A DNA stretch of 64,000 nucleotides from Capra hircus (Eukaryota; Chordata; Mammalia; Artiodactyla; Bovidae), in the NCBI RefSeq assembly GCF_001704415.2, contig NC_030836.1:26572001-26636000 (forward strand), written 5' to 3'. Below, one piece after another: positions 23,421-32,821 of this stretch (position 1 is its first letter; every line of letters begins with the position of its first letter). The position numbers were made by a program, and so were the translations under genes. Under the pieces are notes generated by a model. That model made no database searches and was not told where the DNA came from. It was given only the letters and a program-made list of their open reading frames with translations.

Positions 23421-23579
23421 AGGCTACATCAGAGGGTAGGCTTGAGATAGTAATAGAAGCTTTAAATTTTGAGACATTTTCTCTACCAAAGATAGAAGTG
23501 AGGCATTTTAGGAGTATGAAAAAAGAACTGGAAAATGAGGTATCTTGAAGTATGCAAGGTAGAGGCTCAGTTATTCATG

Positions 23580-23800
23580 GCATAGATATTAAACTGTCAG
23601 TCTCAATAACAGAGACCTGTGATACCTTGTTTTTTTCTGGAGCAGGCAAGCCTAGCAGAGTAAGTGGCCCCCCTGTCAATGAGAAAGGAGATTGGCTTAC
23701 CTGCCAGTGTAAGATTTATCCTGGGCTCCATAGAGGTGATGAGAGTCAGGTCCTGGGCCCCGGGGCACCTTCAGTCTTTAGCAGCAAGTCCAAGGAGTCT
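23580..23800 (-). pseudogene. pro: ERV protease remnant, active site D-R-G
   Basis: The minus-strand frame gives 'MEPRINLT', 'GKPISFLID' and then R-G-A at 23677-23666, where aspartic proteases need D-T-G-A. The Thr-to-Arg change removes a residue that holds the catalytic dyad, so the remnant is inactive even apart from other breaks. Confidence 0.75.
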
Positions 23801-24026
23801 GGGCAGAGCTGGATCAAAGGACTTCTGCTGGGGATCAGGAGGGGATTTCTGGATCCCTAGAGGGGGATTTGGGCAGTTAACCTTACAATGTCTCTTTACG
23901 ACACAGCTGGGACATGGATCTTGGCTTTAGGCATGAGCCAGCCCAGTGGCCTTCTTTGCCACGTCTGAAGCAGGGCCCAGGTGGCTTCCTTTCTTTGTTG
24001 GTTGATGGAGGCTTGGAGCCATGTAG
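23801..24026 (-). pseudogene. gag: ERV gag remnant: nucleocapsid zinc knuckle
   Basis: The segment 23972-23931 encodes a single CCHC-type knuckle with GKEGHWAGSC at its end. The second cysteine is replaced by Arg (CFRR in place of CxxC), breaking zinc coordination. A single knuckle is the gammaretroviral pattern. Confidence 0.75.
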
Positions 24027-24243
24027 TGCTGTGCTGTGCTTAGTCACTCAGTCGTGTCTTACTCTTTGCAAGCTCATGGACAGTAGTCCACCAGGCTCCT
24101 CTCTCCCTTGGGATTCTCCAGGCAAGAATACTGGAGTGGGTTGTCATGCCCTTCTCCAGGGGAATCTTCCCAACTCAGGGATCAAACCCAGTTCTCCTAT
24201 ACTGCAGGCAGATTCTTTACCAACTGAGCCACCAGGGAAGCCC
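24027..24243 (-). mobile_element. Bov-tA SINE in ERV gag
   Basis: Minus-strand copy; the plus strand runs 'gtgcttagtcactcagtcgt' to 'actgagccaccagggaagcc'. Confidence 0.93.
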
Positions 24244-24415
24244 AGGGCCATGCAGGGCACTGGCTAAAAGGTGGTATTTGGCCTGATCTTGTTAGGCCTT
24301 CTCTAGCATTGCCTGCTCTTCCCAGTTATTGAAATTTTTAAAGGTTAAATTTAAAAGGTTTCATTGAGGGGCTTGAGGGCTTTCTTCTGCCTTTTTTAAT
24401 TCTTTCAGATGTCTG
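24244..24415 (-). pseudogene. gag: ERV gag remnant between two insertions
   Basis: Position and weak Lys/Glu-rich coding character suggest the capsid-nucleocapsid junction of gag. No motif confirms it. Bounded by Bov-tA (left) and BovB (right). Confidence 0.45.
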
Positions 24416-24568
24416 GGGAAAACTGTAAGATAAAATGGGTGTTAAGGGAAATGGTGAACCATGAACTTCCAGATGTTCAAGCTGGATTTAGAAAAGTCGG
24501 AGAAAGCAGAGATCAAATTGCCAACATCCGTTGGATCATCAAAAAACAAGGGAGTTCCAGAATGACAT

Positions 24569-24770
24569 CTGCTTCCCTGGTGGCTCAGAGGTTAAAGTGT
24601 CTGCCTCCAATGCGGGAGACTCAGGTTTGATCCCTGGGTCAGGAAGATCCCCTGGAGAAGGAAATGACAATCCACTCCAGTATTCTTGCCTGGAGAATCC
24701 CATGGATGGAGAAGCCTAGAAGGTTACAGTCCGCGGGGTCGCAAAGAGTCGGACACGACTGAGAGACTTC
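24569..24770 (+). mobile_element. Bov-tA SINE nested in BovB
   Basis: It runs 'ctgcttccctggtggctcag' to 'gtcggacacgactgagagac', splitting the BovB RT before 'FINYAKAFDCVDH'. This makes a three-level nest: Bov-tA in BovB in ERV. Confidence 0.92.
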
Positions 24771-25260
24771 ACCTTCTGCTTTATAAACTATGCCAAAGCC
24801 TTTGACTGTGTGGATCACAACAAACTGTGGAAAATTATTCAAGAGATAGAAATACCAGGCCATCTCACCTGCCTCCTGAGAAATCTGTATGTAGGTCAGG
24901 AAGCAACAGTTAGAACTGGATCTGGAATAACAGATTGGTTCCAAATAGGGAAAGGAGTATGTCAAGGCTACATATTGTCACCCTGCTTATTTAACATATG
25001 CAGTTACACATGAAAAACACTGGGCTGGATGAAGCGCAAGCTGGAATCAAGCTTGCTGGGAGAAATATCAATAACCTCAGATATGCAGATGACCCTACCC
25101 TTATGGCAGAAATTGAAGAAGAACTAAAGAGCCTCTTGAGGAAAGTAAAAGAGAGTGAAAAAGTTGGCTTAAAACTCAGCATTCAGAAAACTAAGATCAT
25201 AGCATCTGGTCCCATTGCTTCATGGCAAATGGATGGGGAAACAATGGAAACAGTGACAAG

Positions 25261-25295
25261 CTTCTTCTTCTTCTTCTTCTTCTTTTTTTTTTTTG
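25261..25295 (+). repeat. (TTC)n/T-run inside BovB RT
   Basis: About eight TTC units run into a T stretch, at the place where sister copies read a short T-run before 'gggctccaaaatcactgcag'. It expanded from a polypyrimidine seed. Confidence 0.92.
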
Positions 25296-25876
25296 CTCCA
25301 AAATCACTGCAGATGGTGACTGCAGCCATGAAATTAAAAGATGCTTACTCCTTGAAAGAAAAGTTACGACCAACCTACACAGCATATTAAAAAGCAGAGA
25401 CATTGCTTTGTCAACAAAGGTCCGTCTAGTCAAAGCTATGGTTTTTCCAATAGTCATGTATGGATGTGAGAATTGGATTATAAAGAAAACTGAGCACCAA
25501 AGAATTGATGCTTTTGAACTGTGTTGTTGGAGAAGACTCTTGAGAGTGCCTTGGACTGCAAGGAGATCCAACCAGTCCATCCTAAAGGAAATCAGTCCTG
25601 AATATTCATTGGAAGGACTGATGCTGAAGCTGAAACTCCAATACTTTGGCCACCTGATGCAAAGAACTGACTCATTTGAAAAGACCCTAATGCTGGGTAA
25701 GATCGAAGGTGGGAGGAGAAGGGGATGACAGAGTATGGTGGGATGGCATCACCAACTCAATGGACATGAGTTGAGTAAACTCTGGGAGTTGGTAATGGAC
25801 AGGAAGATTTGGCGTGCTGCAGACCATAGGGTTGCAAATAGTCAGACACGATTGAGCAACTGAACTGACTGACTAA

Positions 25877-26990
25877 GGGCAATGGTGCCCTCTGCTAAAG
25901 TGGGGTCTAATGTATATTTTATAGGGCCCTCTTAAGTAACCTGGCTAGAAATTATGACAGGTTTTCATATAGTCTTTGAGTTATTTCCTGGAGCTTATCA
26001 AAATTGATGGCCTTTTGAAGGCCATCAAGTGTGCCTCCACAATGAGGCACACAACCATTTGATTACAGGCTGCTCATCCATGTCTCCCTACCTGATAACC
26101 CCAGTTGGGATCTTCTCAGGGGACAGCTGTGGCTCCTACTGGTTTAGTGGTGTCTGTTCTGTGTATCTCATCAGCAAGTGCCTGAGAGGCTTGCCATAAT
26201 CGTTCTTCTCTTCTGGGAGATGAGTGGAGGAAAGTATGATATAAATATCATGCCAGGTTAAGTCGTAAGACTGGGTGAGATACTTGAATGCTTTTAGATA
26301 ATTATCTGGGTCTGAGGAGAAGGAGCCAAGATGCTTTTCAATTTGAGATAGATCAGTGAGGGAGAAGGGGACTTGAACCCAAGCAATGCCTTCTGCTCCA
26401 GCTACTTCCAGTAAAGGGAGGAGTGGGGCAGGGAAAGGAGCGGGGTCCTGCAGTGAAAGTTTTATGTTTTAAAGTTATTTGGGACCAGTATGGTGAGCGG
26501 ATTTAGGGAGGTCAGGGTAAAGCCTTGGGACCCTCTGGGTAGAGGGTGGAGCTGAGGTCTCAGAACTTGCCTCCTACACAGGCAGGGGAGAAAGGCTGGG
26601 GACAGCGGCCTGGGCATGAGAAGGAAGGAGGGAGGAGGGGGAATAAGGCAGAGGTTGTGGAACTGGATCTGAAGAGGCTCCAAGGGGATTGGGAGTGATA
26701 AGGGGTGGGCTGTGGTTGGAAGGGTTGAAGGAAGAAGAAAACTCTGAACAGGGATCAGGAGACATTGTATTTGAAGGATGTGGCCCAGAGTGGGCTAATA
26801 GTATTTGAGAAGTAGAACAAGATTCCCAGAGAGAGGGTCCAGAGCAAAGAGTGAAGAAAGCTTGGACGTGAGGGATTTCTAACCACTTGCCATTGCAGTG
26901 GCAGAAGTTATGAAGGTCCCATAGGGTATATAATTGAGAGTTCCATTTTCTGGCCACTGGAACCTTTTATCAAGTCTTTATTGCAGCCAG
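25877..26990 (-). pseudogene. gag: ERV gag remnant: matrix, proline-rich and capsid parts
   Basis: The best frame, 26957-26574, begins in late matrix ('NGKWLEIPHVQAFF') and continues into a Pro/Ser-rich p12-like linker. Downstream, 26460-25880 should be capsid but is frame-broken. No myristoylated start (MGxxxS) is clear. Confidence 0.72.
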
Positions 26991-27535
26991 ACAGTGTTAG
27001 AAGAGTAAATAAGTTTTTTTGGTCTTATCTCCCCTTGGAAGCCCAAGGCTTTTAGGTTTTAGAGATGGCATCCTAGAAGAGTAGATTTTGAGGGCTGGGG
27101 CTGAGAATTTCCCATTGGGGACAAATAGGTCGGTTAGACAAGGCTGACAGAGATTGAGGAGAACAGTCTGAGAGAACAGACATCCTCATTCTCAGGGCTT
27201 TCTCAGAGAGTAACAATAGTCTGCTTTGAAATAGGGGTCCCCTATTTCAAAGTCAGACGAGGCATAAGGCCTAGGGCCTGAGGACCATGGGTTCCTTCCA
27301 CCTAGTGCTAGGACTTGGAAACAAGGCAAGAAAGAAAGGATCTGAGAGGATGGGATTTCACTCACCCTTGTAGCCAATGGATGAAATGTGGGCTGGTGTG
27401 TGGATGTCAGTCCAGCAAGGCAAGTGGAGAGTCCCATCCTGGAGCTCCTCTCAGTTTCTCAGCAATGTCCAAGGGAAGCGGACATTGAGAGGTGGGCTCA
27501 TGAGAGGAGCGAACCCAGTTGTGGTGGATCTTAAC
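26991..27535 (-). other. ERV 5' leader
   Basis: The stretch between the primer binding site and gag. It contains a minus-strand ATG frame (27437-27192) that is not gag-like, and a perfect inverted repeat at 27224-27252. Packaging and dimerisation signals would lie here in a retrovirus. Confidence 0.6.
27224..27252. repeat. Perfect 29-nt palindrome in ERV leader
   Basis: Two 14-nt arms, CTTTGAAATAGGGG and CCCCTATTTCAAAG, are separated by one T. There is no mismatch. Confidence 0.97.
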
Positions 27536-27553
27536 TCCGGGGTTTCAGCACCG
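27536..27553 (-). promoter_or_regulatory. ERV primer binding site, tRNA-Phe-like
   Basis: The minus strand reads CGGTGCTGAAACCCCGGA, 3 nt after the 5' LTR end. It matches 15 of 18 positions of the complement of the tRNA-Phe 3' end (as recalled: TGGTGCCGAAACCCGGGA), the primer used by ERV-F-type groups. Confidence 0.68.
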
Positions 27554-27556
27554 GAA

Positions 27557-27742
27557 TGTAAGGTGAGTACAGAGAAAAAGAGAGCAAGCCAGGCAGTCCA
27601 GAAAGAACAGGGTAATTTATTAGAGGAAAATGAGAGGGTAGCTGGCCCTTAAGGAGGACCAGTGCCCTCTCTTTCTAACAGAGTCTTTCTTATACTTCAT
27701 CAATGAAAAATTCTCTGAAGGGATGGTTAATTTAGTAAAGTA
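27557..27742 (-). repeat. ERV 5' LTR, only R-U5 and the end of U3
   Basis: It aligns with 14855 to about 15028 of the 3' LTR, including the TATAAGA box, AATAAA and the TACA end. About 200 bp of U3 are missing. The break is exactly at the BovB start at 27743, and the lost U3 does not reappear after that BovB. Confidence 0.85.
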
Positions 27743-28984
27743 ATGCTCAAAATTCTCCAAGCTATACTTCAGCAATATGAGAACAGTGAACCTCCTGATG
27801 TTCAAGCTGGTTTTAGAAAAGGCAGAAGAACCAGAGATCAAATGGCCAACATCTGCTGGATCATGGAAAAAACAAGAGAGTTCCAGAAAAACATCTACTT
27901 CTGCTTTATTGACTATGCCAAAGCCTTTGACTGTGTGGATCACAATACACTATGGAAAATTCTGAAAGAGATGGGAATACCAGACCACCTGACCTGCCTC
28001 TTGAGAAACCTGTATGCAGGTCAGGAACCAACAGTTGGAACTGGACATGGAACAACAGACTGGTTCCAAATAGGAAAAGGAGTATGTCAAGGCTATATAT
28101 TGTCACCCTGCTTATTTAACTTATATGCAGAGCACATCATGAGAAACTCTGGGCTGGAAGAATCACAAGCTGGAATCAAGATTGCCGGGAGAAATCTCAA
28201 TAACCTCAGATATGCAGATTACACAACCCTTAAGGCAGAAAGTGAAGAGGAACTAAAAAGCCTCTTGATGAAGGTGAAAAAAGAGAGTGATAAAGTTGGC
28301 TTAAAGCTCAGTATTCAGGAAACTAAGATCATGGCATCTGGTCCCATCACTTCATGGGAAATAGATGGGAAAACAGTGGAAACAGTGTCAGACTTTATTT
28401 TTTTGGTGCTCCAAAATCACTGCAGATGGTGACTGCAGCCATGAAATTAAAAGATGCTTACTCCTTGGAAGAAAAATTATGACCAACCTAGATAACATTT
28501 TGAAAAGCAGAGACATTACTTTGCCAACAAAGGTCCGTCTAGTCAAGGCTATGGTTTTTCCTGTGGTCATGTATGGATGTGAGAGTTGGACTGTGAAGAA
28601 GGTTGAGCACTGAAGAATTGATGCTTTTGAACTGTGGTGTTGGAGAAGACTCTTGAGTCCCTTGGACAGCAAGGAGATCCAACCAGTCCATTCTGAAGGA
28701 GATTAGCCCTGGGATTTCTTTGGAAGGAATGATGCTAAAGCTGAAACTCCAGTACTATGGCCACCTCATGTGAAGAGTTGACTCATTGGAAAAGACTCTG
28801 ATGCTGGGACGGATGGGGGGCAGGAGGAGAAGGGGATGACAGAGGATGAGATGGCTGGATGGCATCACTGACTTGATGCACGTGAGTCTGAGTGAACTCC
28901 GGGAGTTGGTGATGGACAGGGAGGCCTGGCGTGCTGCAATTCATGGGGTCGCAAAGAGTCAGACATGACTGAACGACTGAACTG
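27743..28984 (+). mobile_element. BovB LINE, 5'-truncated, with long RT frame
   Basis: The open frame 27743-28432 (229 codons) covers RT from 'QAGFRKGRRTRDQMANI' through 'CFIDYAKAFDCVDH' (catalytic Asp) and 'LRYADYTTLKAE'. There the motif's second Asp is Tyr (ADY in place of ADD), so the RT is dead. A frameshift at about 28405 leads to 'VMYGCESWTVKK', and the element ends 'cgactgaactgaactga'. Confidence 0.93.
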
Positions 28985-29944
28985 AACTGATGCTTCCTAA
29001 GACCTAATTAAAGATAATGAAAAGTAAGGACCCTAAGTAAAGATAATGAAGCAGAAAGAGGAACTGCCAATCCACGACTCATGTGATCAGTGCTCAGTTT
29101 TCATGTCCTCTTCAGAACCAAGTGGCCATATTTGAGTGCCCTTTCATTTCCTCAAACTTCCTTAACCAGAAATTTTATAGAAATGAAAGAATGAAAAGTA
29201 GGATGCAGAAATGTGTCTTAGCAAATCCCAAAGTGTAACATTTAATGCATTATTTGAAGAGATGTGCAGTAATCTGTGGTTTACTCTTCTTATGGTACCA
29301 GCTATCCTATCAATGAACCACTTACAGAAAAAAAATTCTTGCCTCTGAGATTTATTAGTTCATAAATTCTCCATACAGTCTACAACATAATAGATGATAG
29401 ATGAGAAAAAAAAATTGGGTCTAAAGGTCTTTTTCCTAAAGGGGAAAAGAAAGCCTTCTTACAAATTTCATCTATCCTGAAAGTAATAATATTCTTCTGA
29501 ATCAAAACTACCACAGTGTAAAAAATCAATCTCTAATAACTCTCCCTGTTATTAAGGAAGAACACTATTTGTCTCTGAGTAGGTTTTTGTCAGAGAATGG
29601 GGATTTTATTATTTGGTAATATTTAGGAAATACCTTAAAATGTTTTCAAGATAATCTGAGTAATCAGCTCCCATTGGTAGAAATTTTAAGTCTTGGATAA
29701 GATTTGAAATAATTAAAAGCAAAAAAAAAAATGCTTTAGGGAATTTCCCAAATGATGGCTATTAAGAAAAACTTTAAAAGTCAGATTAAGATCCTTGAAA
29801 TATATGTTTAATATTTTAAATTGCACAAAACTTTATAATCCTATGGGAGAACAAATTGGTAATTATTTTGTGATATACTTTTACTTCCTCTTATCTCACT
29901 CTGAGACTTTCAGTTTTTTGGAGGAATGTTAATAGGCAAGGAAA
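28985..29944. other. Intergenic DNA, nothing recognised
   Basis: AT-rich, no long frame. Near the left end 'taaagataatgaa' occurs twice (about 29008 and 29038). No repeat family was recognised. Confidence 0.55.
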
Positions 29945-30160
29945 GCAGTTCTTTTTTTTTTAATTTAAACTTTGTATTTTCTATTGTGATATAGCTCATT
30001 AACAATAGTGTGATAGTTTCAGTTGACAGTGAAAGGACTCGGCCACATACATACATGTATCCATCCCCAAACTCCTCTCCCATCCAAGCTGTCACATGAT
30101 AAGTAGAGTTCCCTGTGGTATACCATACAACCTTGTTGGTTATCCATTTTTGGCCATATA

Positions 30161-30505
30161 TACGAGACAGCAAAAGAGACACAGATATAAAGATCAGACT
30201 TTTGGACTCTGTGGAGGAAGGCCAGGGCGGGATGATTTGAGAGAATAGCATTGAAATATGTATATTACCATATATGAAATAGATTGTCAGTCCAGGTTTG
30301 ATGCATGAGACAGGGTGCTCACAGCTGGTGCACTGGGATGACACTGAGGGATGGGATGGGGAGGGAGGTGGGAAGGGGGTTCAGGATGGGGAACACATGT
30401 ACACCCATGGCTAATTCATGTTAATGTATGGCAAAAACTACTACAATATTGTAATGTAATTAGCCTCCAGTTAAAATAAATAAATAAATATAAAAATAAA
30501 TACAG
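30161..30505 (+). mobile_element. L1-BT 3' end inserted in older L1
   Basis: Plus-strand L1-BT 3' UTR: 'gcaaaagagacacagatat', 'gactttttggactc'-like block, 'ggtgcactgggatgacactg', 'gtacacccatggctaattca', ending in AAATAAATAAATA. On its right the older antisense L1 resumes at 'acagcactgtgcatatg'. Confidence 0.82.
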
Positions 30506-31530
30506 CACTGTGCATATGTCCATTCCAAACTCCCTAACAATTTCTTCTTCCCATCCTTCCCCCTGGCAACCATAAGTTCATTCTCTAACTCTGTGAGTCT
30601 CTTTATGTTTTGTAAGTAAGTTCATTTGTATTATTACTTTTTATAATCCAAATATAAGGGATATCAAAAGATATCTCCCCTTCTCTGTCTGACATACTTC
30701 ACTCAGTATGACAATCTCTAGGTCCATCTGTGTTGCTGTAAATCATATTATTTTATTCTTTCTAATGGCTGAGTAGTATTCCACTGTATATAGGCACCAC
30801 AACTTCTTCATCCATTCCTCTGTCAATGGACAGGTTAGATTGCTTCCATGTCTTGGCTGCTGTGCTGGCTATAGAGCTGCAATGAACATTGGGGTGCTTG
30901 TTTATCCTTCTGGATCATGTTTTTCTCCAGATATACGCTCTGGGGTGGGATTGCAGGGTCATAAGTTACATCTATTTTTAGTCTTTTAAGGAACCACCAT
31001 ACTGTTCTTCATAGTGGCTGTGTAAATTTACATTCCCACCAGCAGTGTAGGAGGATTCCCTTCTCTCAACACCCTCTCCAGAATTTATTCTTAGTGGATT
31101 TTTTGATGATAGCCTTTCTGGCAGGTGTGAAGTAATACTCAACCTAAAGTGAGTAGAAGTAAAGAAATCATAAAGATCAGAGCAGAAATAAATGCAGTAG
31201 ACAAAGAAAACAATTGCAAAGATCAATGAAAGGAAAAGATGGTTCTTTGAAAAGATAAACAGAATTGATAAACCTTTAGCCGAACTTATCAAGAAAAAAA
31301 AGGGGGGGCACTCAAATTAATAAAATTAAAAATGAAAAAGAAAAAGTTACAAATGACTCCACAGAAATGCAAAGGATCAAAAGAGACTACTATGAGCAAC
31401 TGTATGCCAATAAAATGGACAACCTGAAGAACTGGACAAATTCTTAGAAAGGCACAGTCTCCTAATACTGAGCCAGGAAAAAAATAGAAATATGATCAAA
31501 CAAATCACAAGCACTGAAATTGAAGTTGTC

Positions 31531-31636
31531 ATGGAGGATTCATGTTGATGTATGGCAAAACCAATGCAATATTGCAAAGTAAAAAAATAAAAATAAACCA
31601 CTCCCCAGGAAAAATAAATAAATAAATAAATAAAAA
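31531..31636 (+). mobile_element. L1-BT terminal tail (~100 bp)
   Basis: Only the last part of an L1-BT 3' UTR ('ggattcatgttgatgtatgg', 'caatattgcaaagta') plus an A/T-rich tail with (AAAT)n, inserted in the sense ORF2 segment of the older L1. Confidence 0.8.
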
Positions 31637-32103
31637 CTCTCAATAAACAAAAGCCCAGAACCTGATGACATCACAGGCAAATTCTATCAAATATTTAGTT
31701 GATATCCTCCTGAAACTTCCCAAAAATTGCAGAGGAAGGAAAACTTTCAAACTCATTCTATGAGGCCACCAGGACCTGATACCAAAGCCAGACAAAGATG
31801 GCACAAAAAAGAAAATTATAGGCCACTATCATTGATGAAAAACAGATGCAGAAATCCTCAACAAAATCCTAGCAATCTGAATCCAACAATACTTTTAAAA
31901 GATCTTACACCATGATCAAATGGGATTAATCTCAGAAATGCAAGGATTTTTCAAAAGTCACAAATCTATCAATGTGATACATCACATCAAACTGAAGAAT
32001 AAAAACAATATGATCATCTAAATAGATGTACAATAAACTTTTGACAAAATTCAGCACCAATTTATGATAGTAACTCTCCAGAAAGTGAGCATAGAGGGTA
32101 TAC

Positions 32104-32318
32104 GTGCATGTGTGCTAAGTCTCTTCAGGCTTGTCCAACTCTTTGTGACACTATGGACTGTAGCCTGCCAGGCTTCTTGGTCCATGGGATTCTCCAGGCA
32201 AGAATACTGGAGTGGGCTGCCATTTCCTTCTCCAGGGGATCTTCCCAACCCAAGGGTCGAAACTGGGTCTCCTGCATTGCAGACAGATTTTTTTACCACT
32301 GTGCCACCAGGGAAGCCC
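32104..32318 (-). mobile_element. Bov-tA SINE, 3' part of the chimera
   Basis: The plus strand runs 'gtgctaagtctcttcaggct' to 'tgtgccaccagggaagccc'. It is complete, including the tRNA-Glu-derived head. Confidence 0.92.
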
Positions 32319-32362
32319 TTAGTAATTAGCGACTAACAGAGACCCTTAGGCTTCTGAAAGTC

Positions 32363-32435
32363 TGTTTCTGCCTGGTTTTGAACCAGGGACCTTTGTCATG
32401 TGAGGCTAAAGTGATAACCACAACACTACAGAAAC
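32363..32435 (-). tRNA. tRNA-Val(CAC)-like retropseudogene
   Basis: The acceptor arms GTTTCTG and CAGAAAC pair perfectly. The T-arm reads CCTGG-TTCAAAA-CCAGG. The D-arm has 'GTGGTTATCAC', and the anticodon loop CTCACAT gives CAC. The anticodon stem TTAGC/GACAA has two mismatches and no T-run terminator follows, so it is probably not a working tRNA gene. Its position in a retroposed unit also argues for a pseudogene. Confidence 0.82.
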
Positions 32436-32485
32436 AAGGCTTAGAGGGTACATCTTAATATAATAAAGGCCATGTACAACAAACC

Positions 32486-32597
32486 TATGGCAACCCACTC
32501 CAGTATTCTTGCCTGGAAAATTCCATGGGCAAAGGAGTCTGGTGGGCTACAGTCCATGGTGTCACAAATAGTAGGACACAACTGAATGACTCTGCAC
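32486..32597 (+). mobile_element. Bov-A monomer
   Basis: It runs 'tatggcaacccactccagta' to 'aggacacaactgaatgactc', one Bov-A unit without a tRNA head, inserted at the end of the older L1 segment. Confidence 0.85.
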
Positions 32598-32683
32598 AAG
32601 AGTCGTTTAAGCATTTTTGCATATCCGTTTCCCTGTATTTTCTCAAAAGGAAAGTAATGCAATGTCCTGTTTGAGAAAAGTCA

Positions 32684-32821
32684 TAACTTGAGTTAGTCAC
32701 TAAATATATTTTTCAAACTATCATTCTCTAACAGAAATTTGAAGATTTTATACCTTAAAATCCCAAGACGAAGTAGCCAACAAAAGGAGAAGTGATTTAG
32801 TCTTGCCCAGGTTAAACACAG
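32684..32821 (+). repeat. Copy 1 of a local diverged duplication
   Basis: It aligns with 33867-34015: shared blocks include 'aacttgagttag', 'attttataccttaaaat', 'gaagtagc', 'caacaaaagg' and 'gtgatt'. Small indels separate the copies. An L1-BT end interrupts copy 1 on its right. Confidence 0.7.

Larger units (their letters stand above)
24416..25876 (+). mobile_element. BovB LINE in ERV gag, with nested Bov-tA
   Basis: A 5'-truncated BovB covering RT ('AKAFDCVDH' and 'LRYADDPTLMAE' equivalents) to the 3' end 'actgaactgactgactaag'. Frames 24810-25013, 24998-25390 and 25222-25728 are fragments of one RT. A Bov-tA sits at 24569-24770 and a TTC/T tract at 25261-25295 shifts the frame. Confidence 0.92.
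14855..27742 (-). mobile_element. Class I (gammaretrovirus-like) endogenous retrovirus, decayed
   Basis: A minus-strand provirus in the order (from the right) truncated 5' LTR, primer binding site, leader, gag, protease, RT, RNase H, integrase, env, polypurine tract, 3' LTR. Removing later insertions leaves roughly 8.6 kb, a normal proviral length. Diagnostic features are a YMDD-type RT box, a single zinc knuckle, CWIC in SU and CX6CC in TM. The primer site resembles the complement of tRNA-Phe, as in ERV-F-type groups. All genes carry stops or frameshifts. By eye about a fifth of positions differ between the two LTR copies, so it is old. No gene could give a full protein. Confidence 0.88.
32101..32441 (-). 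mobile_element. Retroposed tRNA-Val / Bov-tA chimera with shared 9-bp TSD
   Basis: On the minus strand the insert reads a 6-nt leader, a 73-nt tRNA-Val-like sequence, a 44-nt linker (32362-32319), and a complete Bov-tA. The direct repeat TAGAGGGTA flanks the whole unit (32092-32100 and 32442-32450), and the L1 host sequence continues across it. This supports retroposition of one Pol III transcript that started at a tRNA-Val gene and read into a SINE. Confidence 0.72.
29945..32485 (-). mobile_element. Older L1 with 5' inversion, carrying several insertions
   Basis: From the poly-T at about 29949 to about 31140 the plus strand shows the antisense of an L1 3' end ('gctgagtagtattccactgt', 'acattcccaccagcagtgta'). 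From about 31141 to 32485 ORF2 appears in sense orientation ('gagactactatgagcaactg', 'gtcacaaatctatcaatgtg'). That is the signature of one minus-strand L1 with its 5' part inverted. It is interrupted by an L1-BT end, a second L1 tail and a tRNA/SINE chimera. Confidence 0.78.

Noticed and set aside
14855..27742. ERV as a processed, LINE-copied element (R to R only)
   Set aside because: The 5' side keeps sequence upstream of the TATA box and the 3' LTR has its U5 end with no poly-A; a provirus with a later deletion fits better.
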